Assembly: GCA_011319805.1 (NCBI GenBank)
Contig: SJRY01000228.1
Location: 496,001 to 560,000 of the forward strand
From: Macrocybe gigantea
Lineage: Eukaryota > Basidiomycota > Agaricomycetes > Agaricales > Callistosporiaceae
Length of the DNA stretch: 64,000 bases
Direction: 5' to 3'
Positions 26,586-38,056 of this stretch are shown here, in pieces (the first letter of the stretch is position 1; each line of letters starts with the position of its first letter). Below the pieces are notes generated by a model, which ran no database searches, had not been told where the DNA came from, and saw only the letters and a program-made list of their open reading frames with translations. A program made the position numbers and the translations under genes.

Positions 26586-27146
26586 GGTTTAGCGCCCTGT
26601 CGGGCAATTATTTCGTGATTGATCTTCTCACGACGAATATTTGTGTCTGCCCTGGCAATATCAACAAGGCTTTATTGCACCAAGATAATCTCCCCAACTC
26701 CAACCCACATCTCATTCTTCGTTTGCTAATTCGCGCTTGAGTTCGTGTCGGAAATTACCTCTGCCGCAAAATGTTCCTACATTACATCGGTGGCGTTAGA
26801 AATGGTGCCCTTATAAACATGCATGCTAGGATACAAAGTTTGCCTGATGCTAAGGTCATCTGTGTTTCTTTGGCATCAATCGCGGGATTTCAGAATGCAG
26901 ATCAGTACAATTTCCTCAGTTACTACCCTCAATGTTTGCTTCGAGCAGCGAATGACCTTTGGTGCTTGCCTCTGGGCTTCGATATTTTTCACGTCTTTCC
27001 TCACAGATGATGGCAACTCGCTAGACATTTTGAGTCACGCAGCTCGCGTCGGCGATCACCTGACCGACGCGCTGCTCTACAAACAACGACTACCCTTCCA
27101 CACAACTCCTCACTGTATGCGCTTGAAATCATTCATTTGACAGACT
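26586..27146. other. Region upstream of bestrophin-like and Red1/SYCP2-like genes
   Basis: A gap of about 560 bp between divergent genes. An open plus-strand stretch from 26771, with a possible intron at about 26961-27006, could encode extra N-terminal residues (NSLDILSHAARVGDHLTDA). Its splice phase does not fit the next coding exon, so I leave it out of the model. It may be leader sequence or real coding sequence with an error. Confidence 0.4.
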
Positions 27147-30100
27147 ATGTCTCCGAAAATATGGGTGACTCGCGTCAAAACCTCCTTAGATGCATTGAAG
27201 GAAGATCTAGCTTCAAAGCAGCACGGGGCAAATGTCAATAACGCAATCTTGGCGTTGAACTCGACGATTTCGCTGCTCGTATGTTCTTCATATCTGAAGT
27301 GACTTTCTTACAGCTGATGGTCCATGCAGGAAGGGCAGAGTATCGCCTCGGATAATCGGAAACAGATATCACAGGCACTGCGTGGATCGCTGACTTGCTG
27401 CTACGTTGCCGCTGTCTTTCCAGCCTTGGAACTCTCCATGGCCTTATTTACTGGCATATATGAACACAAAGTGTTGTCCAATGCGACAGCCTCGAGGGGT
27501 GTAGATAAATCCCCCTGGATCAGTGTCCTGATTGCTCTACTTGCTGGAATTCTGGTATAGACGGCCCGCTCGGTTTTTTTTTTTTTTCCAATGCATCTTA
27601 CGTTTTTCGGCAGGATTTCTTGGAAGAGCACTCTACGGGTCTTCACCATCTTAGCCGATCCCCCAGCACCAACTAACTCGGCTTCTCGCAGGCAGTCACA
27701 AAGCCGCCGTCGCAAGAGTAGTCTATCCCAAGTTGCCGACTATCTTCACATCGTGGAACATCACAGCTTCGGATGTTGAAAACACACCGAACTTGAGCTG
27801 CGCGGTAAATACTCATGCTGTATCTAATCCCTTGCCGTTCAATACGCCTGGCAGCTCTATCAACTTCTGTCAGAAACCGCAACAGGGCACGACGCTAATC
27901 AACGAACGCTCAGAGACTCTAAGACCTTTGGCGGGTAAGGATACTCATGTCAAACATGCGTGCTCCAAATCCGATCGAACACGTTAGGAAACAATTGGGC
28001 TTGCTCCTTCACAGTACCAAAGGTTCGTTAATCGTCACCTCCTTTGAGGACGCTGCACATATAATACGGCTGAAAAGATTTCCTTTCTGCAGAGGCATTG
28101 TGGGAATTGTTTGCCAAATTGTTACCATCTGTCCGAGAGAAGAACGGTCGCAAAAAGCGGACTGACTTCATCAAAGATGTCTTAGATTCTCGTCTATTCG
28201 CTTACTCTCAGGACATGGTGCAGATAGTGGAAACAATTTCGACCGCAGACTGGGAAGTCACGTTTCTCAAGCTCATCGGCATCATGGCCTGTGCAGACAT
28301 TTCGTTGTACGTGCTTGTCTGGCGCGTCCTATTTTTCTGCGATTAAGCAATCTACCAAGTCCCCAACCTTTCGATGCTGTTAACTTCCGTATACACGGCA
28401 CGAGCCGTGATTCCATTATTTATTCCTCCCTCCGTTTCTATATTGAGAAATCCAATATTTTTGTGAATATTGATGAGGTATGAAATTATCAGATCCATTT
28501 TTGCCAACCTAATCTACCGAATTGTAGGGTAACGGGAACTTACAGTCATTATTGATTCCATTTTCCACCATAAAACATGTCAAGTTCGCCGCATTCGGCA
28601 AGAACAAGATGATATTGGTCACTGTCTCATTGTCCGATCCCCCAAAACTAGGCGACAATGTAATTGCACGATCTAAGAATGGGGATCCGAGGGTCACATT
28701 CAGCCTGCATATCGAAAGTTCGGAACGACTCAGGGATGCGATGCGCTTCCGCGGAATGGTAGGCTGCACCAGAACGATTACTGCATTATTTCAATGTTTT
28801 CTCCCAGGATAACCTAGTGATGCTCTCCGAAGTGAAGGTATCCAAGGCCGAGACGTCGCTTAGCCTCGATTTCGAAGCGACTGAGAAAGCCGCACCGGCT
28901 TCGACACAGGTAAACTTCATGCCTATGGCCGTTGTGGAACTTACATATCCTTATCTATAAAGGAAAAGGTCGAAAACATCTCGCGACGTTGGTCATATCA
29001 TTTGATTGCTGACTACCTTTTCAAACTGACCATGACTCACCAGTCTGGAATTCTCATTCTAGGCCGAACCGCATGAATGAAGATACTTCGCCATTATTTC
29101 CAGAGGAACTCGAAGATCCTGCCATCAGCAGGGAATCGCTGAAAGAAAACATTTCTGAGATGAGCGACATAAGCGAAGACGTAATGGCTAATCCTGTGCT
29201 GATGTCGCGGAAAGGGAAGGTTCCGAGACGTGTGGTGATTTCTGATGATGATAGTGACAAAAGCGATTCTGATGTGCGTCGAACATCACCCCTTCTTCTC
29301 TCAGACACCTTCATTGCTAAATTTTCTTAGGCCATCTTCACAACCAGCAACTCGGCCAAACAAAGAGCGCTTACTTCGATGGCAGAACCACCCCGCCAGA
29401 ATGCTGGCAAACTCGCCACGGAATTGGTACTTAATCCCACGACAGGCCTAGACGGTAACAATTTCTTCCCCAGGTTTTAGGCGTTAACCGTTTTCGTCTC
29501 TATCGCAGAGGGCGCCTGTCTAGTTGAATCTCGCGATATGCCCAAAGCACTTGGAGAGCTGGAACTTACTTCAAACACGGATGGAGCCATGGCTCCTGTT
29601 GCGCCTAACACGCCTATGAAGAGCACATTGCACCACGCTGGAGCCGTTGAGAAACGACAATCGCCTTTGCCGCCGCGCCAGAAACGTGTTCTCGATAGCG
29701 AGAGTACTGGCAGGAGAGCAGCGAAACACTTTTCTGACACAGAAACACGGATCGAATCGAACACAAACTGTCCTAGACGCAATTTAGCCAGTGTAAGGAT
29801 TGAAGACAGCGATGGACGGATTGTCGCGGAAAGCCCTCAGCCTCGAGCCTACCAGAGTGAGAAAAAGGTGGCACATTTCATCATATACGCCAGCGATGAC
29901 TTATTAGGCATGTAGAAGGACGTCCTTCAGGCGAAACAACTTCAAATCATACCGCTGTCAAAACTCTCGCCTCGTAGGATGAAACGAAAATCTGAAGAAT
30001 CTAAATTTATCGAAAGGCAGTGCACACCCGAACCCAATGCATCGCTCAAAGATAGACCAGAAATTCACGCCAATGCAGAGCCGAGTGCGATGGACGCAAA

Positions 30101-31183
30101 AAATATACCGGTCATAGGGTCGTTACCCTTGCCTTCCGTGGCTCAGGCCATAGTGCCACGCTCACCTGAGCTCTCAGAACAAAAGGTGGAGAATCTTCTA
30201 CGGAATCAGGCAAAGGTTGATGCATTGCTTTAACGCAGGCGCAGGTCGAGACTGATGCATTCTTTACAGGCAAAGATGGCTCCTCGGAAAATAGACCAAG
30301 ATGTGACGATGATTGACCTTACTGACGACTCCCCAAAATTCTCTCGTGCAAAGCCGGCGACTGTCCTGATGGATGATGTAGACACGACCTCAAAAAATGC
30401 TTCGAAAATCAATGCCATTCGTGCCCCACACCTTGAAATCGTCCGTCCGACCTCCCCTGCACCAGCATTTGCATTGTGTAGAACTTTCGGTGGCGATGTG
30501 GCGGGACCTCGCATTCAGACTAGTACCCTTCAATGCCTTTTGTCTCTTCATATGACTGACAGCACGGTGTGTAATCATAGCTCCAGAAGTCCAAATATAC
30601 CCGCGTCACGGATATAAATCTCCCGACATAGCTGTATCCCATGAGCGGATGGAAACGACGGAAATGACTCCAAAGGTTGTGGAGGTAAGTCGTATTGTGT
30701 ATCCGGCCAGATCATGCTTTGACGGGCGGCTGGATGCAGGTTATTGGTAAAATAACCAAGGTACGTGCCAATCAAGTAACACAACGTCATGTAGGAAGCT
30801 GAATGAGCAGTAGTTCGTAACCGATAAAGCTGCGAACCGGTTGAACGGTGTTAGGAAGGAGCTCCGTTCAGCCCAAACCAGCATACTGATCAGTACTGGC
30901 AATGACCTGCAGGATATACATTCTGAAAGGTTTGACGATCCATGTTCATGAGCAAAAGCTCTTTCTTGACTCGTTCCACAGTATTCACCACTTTAATGGC
31001 CTGGTAGACCTTGAGGAGGAATATGCTAACTGTCGTCGATGCGTCTTAGAAAGCCAGGACGATTGGCGGAGGGCTGGCAACGAACTTCTGAGTCATCTGA
31101 AGGGGGTCATTCAGGAGCACGGCCGTCGTAGTGTTTCCAAGGAGTTTCCCGCAACGCTTTGTGCTGGGCCTCAGTGGATGTGA
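27147..31183 (+). CDS. Probable meiotic chromosome-axis protein, SYCP2/Red1-like
   Basis: Twenty exons from ATG 27147 to stop 31183 join in phase into 986 residues. Residues 1 to about 275 are all-helical and ARM-like (SVLIALLAGIL, ALWELFAKLLPSVREKNG, VTFLKLIGIMACADISF). Residues about 276-400 are beta-rich (NFRIHGTSRDSIIYSSLRF, LLIPFSTIKHVKFAAFG, MILVTVSLSD) and resemble the Spt16M-like domain that follows the ARM region in SYCP2. A long charged, Ser/Pro-rich linker holds two SUMO-interaction-like motifs (VVISDDDSD and MIDLTDDS). The end is predicted coiled coil (VVEVIGKITKFV, NRLNGVRKELRSAQ, LVDLEEEYANCRR). This order is that of SYCP2 and Red1, which bind HORMA proteins and build the meiotic axis. 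No motif alone proves it; confidence rests on the architecture. Confidence 0.55.
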
Positions 31184-31280
31184 TTTTCAGTTGCTTTTAT
31201 AAGTTTAGTATAAGACGGAATGTGATGCACTGTCACAAATAGGTTACACTTGAAAATAAGGTCAGAGTTTGCCCTTTCTA

Positions 31281-31553
31281 ATGTACCTCCAGCATTTTAC
31301 GCGACCATGGGTCACAGCTAGGAGTCCCTGTCAGGTTGCCAGCCGGCGATGCTGTAGTCCCTTCAATGCTAGTCTCAGAAGGATCGCCACTACCGGAGCT
31401 CTGTTGAATTGCGCTCCTGCGGAGTTCTTGGCCTCCAACCAAAAGCGGCTGAAAACCGTACAAAGTAAACACCGCCCACCATCCTGCTCCACACTATTCT
31501 GGTCCAGTTCAACTTGGTATCGCCACACTTACCATAAATCCAAGAGTATAAGA
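31281..31553 (+). other. In-frame N-terminal extension of the M1 aminopeptidase (possible mitochondrial form)
   Basis: An ATG at 31281 opens a frame that runs without stop for 91 codons into the cytosolic start at 31554. The extension is rich in Arg, Ser and Ala and almost free of acidic residues in its first half (TRPWVTARSPCQVASRR), as mitochondrial presequences are. Yeast Ape2 also has such an extension. Whether this start is used is an inference. Confidence 0.4.
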
Positions 31554-34500
31554 ATGTCGTCTACCTCTGTCTCGGAACCCGAGAAGTATCGCCTTCCGAC
31601 CAATGTCAAGCCTACCCATTACGATCTCGCGATCAAGACCGACTTGGAGAAACTTGAATTCGAGGGGAATGTCAAAATCAGGTGAGTATGCACCCGACGG
31701 CAGATATGTGCTCCCGCTGATAGGTTGCTAGCCTTGACGTTATCGAAGAGACCTCCTCAATCACCTTAAATACGGCGGATTTGGAACTTGGCCAAGCGTA
31801 CGTCTTCTCCACTGTCGGTCGTTGATCTTTCTTTCGATCACATCGACAACTCTTTCAGATCCGTGTATTCAGAATCCTTGAAGACGGAGCAGTTGTCTTC
31901 TCAGTCCATCGATGCTGCAGTGGAACGATTGACTATCAGCTTCCCCGCCGCGCTTCCGCCGTCGTCGAAGGCAGAATTGCGTATCGGATTTAAAGGTCAG
32001 CTCACGAACAGCATGACTGGTTACTACAAGTCTTCTTGGGAACACGAAGGCAAGACCAGATACTATGCTCTGACCCAGTTCGAAGTGAGTGGGTCGCTGG
32101 GCAATCATTATAACCAGCACTCAACCTCTTCTATCAAAGCCTACGGCTGCTCGGCGCGCGTTTCCGTGTTGGGATGAACCTCTCCTCAAGGCACCCTTCA
32201 CTGTCACCATGGTGTCTCGTGCAGACACGGTCAACCTCAGCAACATGCCCGCTCGGTCTGAGGCCGTGGTCGAACCGTCACAAGCTCCGAAGGTGGCGCA
32301 GCTGTTTCCATCGCTGGCCAATTCCCAGGATAAATGGAAGATCACTGAATTCGAAACCACGCCACCTATGTCGTCTTACATCGTTGCTTATGCAAACGGG
32401 CAATTTGAGCATCTGGAGAAGACGATCACGCTGCCTTTGAGCAAGAAGACGCTGCCGCTGCGCATTTATGGCACGTATGCTTTTCGATACCAGCTCTCCG
32501 ACGAACTGACGTCGAAAATAAGCCACATCGGATAACATCCATCAAGCCCAGTTTGCGCTCGACGTCAAGGCTAACGTCCTGCCACTGTACGAGAAGGTGT
32601 TTGATGTTGCATACCCGCTGCCAAAGCTCGACACCCTTGTCGTAAGTATTCAGAACCTGCGTACCTCACCTGTGTAACATTACCTCTTCTTTCAGGTCAG
32701 TGATTTCGACGCAGGTACGAGGCACTTTGAGGAATCGCATCGTTTTATGGTTAAACCATACAACAGGTGCCATGGAGAATTGGGGATTGATCACTGGGCG
32801 GACAAGCGCGTTCTTGCTCGACCCTGCTCGTGCCGACTTGCAAGCCAAGAAAAACGTCGCTGCCACGCAGAGCCACGAGGTTGCTCATATGTGGTATGCA
32901 CAGCTGCAGTTTCGAGAGTTGTATCCAAGCTGAAGCTCTTCCACGAGGTTTGGGAACATAACAACGATGGAGTGGTGGGACTATCTGTACCTGAACGAAG
33001 GTATCTACAATCGTTATATACCTCGACTAGTTTAATACGGTTGCGTTGCCTAGGGTTCGCAACATTGGTAACTAGTTCCATTTTCTACCGTTTGGACGCT
33101 CTGAACGCCATTTCTCCAGATGGGTGAAGTGATCATCGCAGGTACGACAGCGTCTTTCTCCTTGCAGCTGGCATCTGATCTGTACACGAATGGTAGACAA
33201 GAAAGTGCTCTACCTTTCTTCTGCATATTTTGGCGACTAACATGAAGCACCCATGTAGAGTCTTTCCGGAGTGGAAAGTAAACTCAGAGTTCATTACACA
33301 TCATTTGAATAGGGCACTTGGTCTTGATGCGAAGCACTCTTCGCATCCCATTGAGGTTGACTGTCCGGATGCAAACCAGATCAACCAGGTATCGACACTC
33401 TCCAACTTTCGTCTAGCACATATCAATGACGCCTTCTTGGAAGATCTTCGACAGCCTTTCATATTCCAAGGCTGCATCTGGTTATTTGCTTGCTCGTTCA
33501 TGCGCTGAACGTATACTGACTAGACGAGGCAGTCTTACGGATGCTTTCGAACCACGTCGGAGAAGACCTGTTCCTCAAGGGCGTTTCCCTGTACTTGAAA
33601 AAGCATCTGTATGCGAACAGTGTTACCAAGGACCTCTGGGAAGGAATCAGTGAGGCTACAGGTAATCCACTAATGGTTATGGATGACGTTGGATACTGAA
33701 CGTATATTTCTCATCAGGTCTTGACATCATCAGACTCATGGACAACTGGATCACGAAGGTTTGCACGGTTCCTGTCAGATGATTGCCTTTAGCGTTCACC
33801 AACTGTCGAGCAGATTGGTTTTCCTGTGCTGACTGTGACGGAGACACCGGATGGCATTCGAGTCAGACAAGACCGCTTTCTAGAGTCTGGACGTGCCGAG
33901 CCAAAGGACAACGAGACTATATGGTATATTCGCCTTCTCATTAAAAACCGCCATGTACAAATGTCCTTTTTTGTAGGAACGTTCCGCTGAGTATCGCTAC
34001 TGCAGATGAACGAGGCCAGCGCGTCGTCGACACCAAAACGGTTTTGGAAGAACGCGAAAAGACATTTAAATTGGATACTGGCAGGCCGTTCAAACTCAAT
34101 GCTGGAACTGTTGGTGTCTGTAAGTGCTTGTTTTCTTGATCATAGAGAGGGTGCATTGATTGGTTTCCCTCCAGACAGAGTCTTGTACACGCCTGAACGC
34201 CTTAGTAAGATCGCTGACGAAATTGTCAGGTCTGGGCAGAATAGCATTTTCACGTTGGATGACCGCCTCGGCCTGGTGCATGACGCGATGGCTCTGTCCA
34301 AGGCAGGATTAGCGAAACTTAGCAGCGCTCTAACCCTTTTGGACGGTTTCCGGCGCGAGGGTGAATGTAGGTCATCGTTCGGTTCTCTTGTCGTTGACAG
34401 CGGTTCTGGTTTCTGATCGCCTTCGCAGACTTGGTGTGGGCTGGTATTGCGGAGAGCCTTGGCGGGCTTGTTTCCACTTGGTGGGAAAGCCAGAAATTGG

Positions 34501-35610
34501 TGGACGAATTAAATGGATTCAGACGAGTGAGCTCTTGACCATTTTGTTTTAACATGACAATCTGTGAACACCTCCTCGGCAGGCTCTTTTCGTTCCGTTA
34601 GTTGACAAGCTTGGTTACGAGTACTCAGCCTCCGAGTCTACGGACACCTCCTTGCTGCGCACCTGCGCTATATCGCAAGCCGCCGTCGCGAAAGATGAAA
34701 AGTGCTGATCCTTTATTCTCACCGACCGTGCACACTGAATTCTCACGTCTATCTAGGGTCGTCAAGGAACTGCAGAGCCGCTTCGCACACTTCATGAAGA
34801 CGGGCGACGATTCCAAGATTCCAGCTGATTTGCAACGCGTGGCATTTTCAGTGGTACGTGCATGTTGATGTTGACTGGACTAGCTACGAATGCTCGACCT
34901 CTCGTCTTAGGCCGTTCGCCATGGTGGAAGGGAAGAGTTTGAGGCTGTCAAACGCATACATGATAATCCGAGAACTCCAACAGCCCGAATTGCTGCCATG
35001 TATGCCATTTGTCTCGTAGCGTTTCTTATTGCTGACAGGAAACAGTCAAGCAATGGGTGCTGTACAGGATCCCGAGTTACTGAAGGAGACGTTTAATTTC
35101 ATCAGCAAGAAATCCCGAGATCAGGATGTTGTTTACTTCTTCCGTGGCCTGGCTGTCAACTTCAAGGCGAGAAGACCACTGCTGCGGTATCTCGAGGACG
35201 AGTACAATGTCGTATGTATCGGCGTGCATCTCGATAATATCTGATATCTCATGCTGTGTTCAAAGTTGTACAAACGGTTCGAGGGCAACTTTATGTTGAA
35301 GTACCTGGTGGAGGTAAGTGCACCCCTTGGAAGATGGCCAGACTTGTTGCCCACGTCACATTGTGCAGCTCTCTGTCAGCAACCTGTCGACGGAGCAGGA
35401 CTATGCAGATGTGGTGGATTTCTTCAAGGCATGTGCTCGCTGGCGTATATGTGAGTCGGAAACTGACCTGGCGATGGGTAGGACAAGGACACGTCGAAGT
35501 ACGATTTGTCGTTGGCGCAGTCTCTGGACAGCATCAAGGCGAACGTTGCGTATATTGAGCGGTCTACAGAGGACATGGCAGCCTGGTTCGAGAGCAGGGC
35601 CAAGTTGTAG
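31554..35610 (+). CDS. M1-family zinc aminopeptidase (Ape2/Aap1, puromycin-sensitive type)
   Basis: Removes N-terminal residues from peptides in the cytosol. From MSSTSVSEPEKYRLPTN the rebuilt exons give the M1 plan: an N-terminal beta domain (PTHYDLAIKTDLEKLEFEG), ARRAFPCWDEP, the substrate motif GAMENWGLIT, the zinc site HEVAHMWFGN (split by an intron after W) with the glutamate in YLNEGFATL, then FPEWKVNSEF, and a helical ERAP1-like C-terminal half (YLVWAGIAESLGGL, DQDVVYFFRGLAVN) ending ESRAKL. At least 18 introns. Intron 32471-32522 begins GCACGT (GC-AG) and is required for RIYATSDNIHQ. The junction before FPEWKV (about 33200-33258) is my least certain. Two possible starts: 31554 and 31281. 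Confidence 0.94.
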
Positions 35611-35731
35611 TTTGTTTATGCAATCTAGCGTATTTTACGTTCCACATTATCATCGTCCTCGTCGCGCGGCACAACGAGCTCGGACTGTATCATAATTGTT
35701 TTCGAGCGCCCTCTCTTCTTCGTCAGACACC

Positions 35732-37771
35732 ATGCCGGCCTTTGATCCTGTCCGAGATGCCGTCCTCAACTCGCCCATCACACAAGTCCCGCCTGCGCTG
35801 CCGCTACCGTCGCCCAGCAGCTCGTTATCGTCGCCGCTGGCAAGCCCATCTCTGGGTCGAAGGGCTACGGATCTATCAATGCTGCTCAATTCCCAATCAC
35901 ACGAGCCGCCTCTCCGCACTCCGCCGACGTCAAAGTCGTCCAGCCTTTCACACCTTCTACACAGCCAAGATGACCACCCGACAGACAACAAGCTGGATGC
36001 CTCCCAGCCACTGACGCGGACAGCAACAGAACCTTCCTCCATGTCGAAAAGCACGAAAAGTCTGTTTTCATGCAGCCCATCACCCACCCGCGAGTCGCGT
36101 TCGCGGCCCTCGTCCTCGTCTTCTTCTATATCTATATCTCTGCAGCCTCCCCTGGCTACTGGACCCAGACCGTCTTCATCAAGCTCCGCCATGCCGCCGC
36201 CGCCTCCGCCGCCTCGTCAGACGCCTTCCATTCCGTATAACCCCGGTGTGCGGATAACACCAGCTACATCCGTTCTCGTTCCTCTGTCGTCATCAGAATT
36301 GGAGCTGTATCGCGAAAAGCGATATCGCGGTCGTGGATCTATGCAACTGTCCACGCTGGGAAAGCGAAGAAGAGCGGACACCGAGTCTATACAACACCCA
36401 GACGAACCGCATGCGAAACGATTGGAGGTTGACGTTGACGTAGTGGTTGACCACTGTCCGTTCGCTTCATGCTAATCCCTTTTCTTCCGATCCTTGACGT
36501 ATCGCTTATTTATAGACAATTCCCGTCCAAATGTCGGTGTCGTGCAGCGACGCAAGTCCCCAATTATCGGTTTGAAGAACTTCAACAACTGGGTCAAATC
36601 CGTTCTCATTACAAGGTTTGCCCATCCCGCGTTGGCGGCTTCGAAAACGAAAGCTAGTCCTCTGAATGGATCTCGTGGTGGTGGTCGCGATAGAGATCGT
36701 CCACAAGGGAGAGGCAAGGTTTTGGACATGGGTTGCGGCAAAGGGGGCGATATGACAAAATGGGCAAAGGCGCGGATAAGAGAATTGTTTGCAGTCGGTT
36801 AGCCCCTTGTTTTGCCCACCTCCTCATTGTCCTTCGTCCGAAGTGATGTTAACGTAGTTGCCAGACATCGCCTCTGTATCTGTAGAGCAAGCACAGTCGA
36901 GATGGCAGACGCTCAGCGGATCGAAATACGATGCGGCGTTTGCAGCTTTGGATTGCTACAGCCATCCGTTGACGGAGGCGTTTGGCCCTGATCAGCTTGG
37001 TGTGGATCCGTCATACGCTGATTCGGTTGGCTCGCAGTTGACGGGCGAGCCGTTTGATGTCGTATCTATGCAATTTTGCATGCACTACGCTTTTGAGACT
37101 GCGGAGAAGGTGCGATGCATGCTAGACAACGTCAGTCGATACCTTCGCAGAGGGGGCGTATTTATAGGCACCATTCCGAATGCGGATATTTTATTGTAAG
37201 TGTTTCAGCTCCTCTCCCCATTTCTCCGCCATTGTATTCTTCAGGACGATCACTGAACTGTCTTTTCCTCCCTCAAGGGAGCATCTTGACATTCTGCCGC
37301 CCGATGCGTCCGACTTGTCATTCGGAAATAGTGTGTACAGGATCCGTTTTGAGAAACGGACAGAGCGACCAATGTTTGGACACAAATACTGGTTCTATCT
37401 GGAGGACGCAGTGGAGAACGTACCCGAGTATGTCGTCCACTGGGACAATTTCGTCAAGTCAGTCATTCCCCGCCTGCGCTCTTTCTAAACTTGGGGTTGA
37501 TTCCGATCTTGTGCCTCAGCATGGCTGCCGAATACCATCTTCATCCCATCTACAAGCAAGAGTTCCACGAGGTCTTTGCAGAACACCAAGATCACCCCGA
37601 ATTCCGTCCTCTCTTGGTACGGATGCAGGTCGTTGACGACAACGGAGAAAGTGCCATGGACGAAGACCAATGGGAGGCTGCTAGTATGTTGTTGCCTTTG
37701 AACAAGTCAGTAAACATCTTAATGACTCTTTTCTAGACATATATATTGCTTTCGCCTTTGAGAAACGCTAA
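35732..37771 (+). CDS. ABD1: mRNA cap guanine-N7 methyltransferase Abd1
   Basis: Methylates N7 of the GpppN cap in the nucleus, using S-adenosylmethionine. A Ser/Pro-rich N-terminus of about 230 residues, with a PPPPPP run, precedes the catalytic domain: [29 protein letters not shown], the AdoMet motif [63 protein letters not shown] and the end [16 protein letters not shown]. Six introns fit in phase, the last one joining QWEAA to NIYIAF. ATG 35732 is the first Met; the unusual length is all in the N-terminal tail. Confidence 0.95.
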
Positions 37772-38056
37772 TTCACTTATTATCGTCATATTGTCATATC
37801 TTTGCCTAGTCCAAATGATAGTAAGAACTCTTTTCAGAAAGACTTCACATCACCTGGCAATCGATGCCAGGCGACAAATTCGTGAACAGGTGCATCATAT
37901 ATAATCTTATATACGCGTAACGGAGCAGTTTACGATATCACAACGGAAACGAAAGTCGGAGACATACTAGTGGTGTTCTTAAGACGGCACCCATCGGATG
38001 GGGGGATATTGTTACAAACGACGTAATGAACGCTAGATCCATGCTTAACTCGCCTT

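Noticed and set aside
26771..27120. Extra N-terminal exons of the Red1-like gene
   Set aside because: Splice phase does not agree with the next exon; kept only as a possibility.
36120..36160. Ser-coding tcttct/tatatc repeat in Abd1 as a regulatory microsatellite
   Set aside because: It is a short low-complexity run within the disordered N-terminal coding region; nothing suggests regulation.
35650..36192. 180-codon antisense frame over the Abd1 N-terminus
   Set aside because: Mirror of a Ser/Pro-rich coding region on the other strand; shadow of a real gene.
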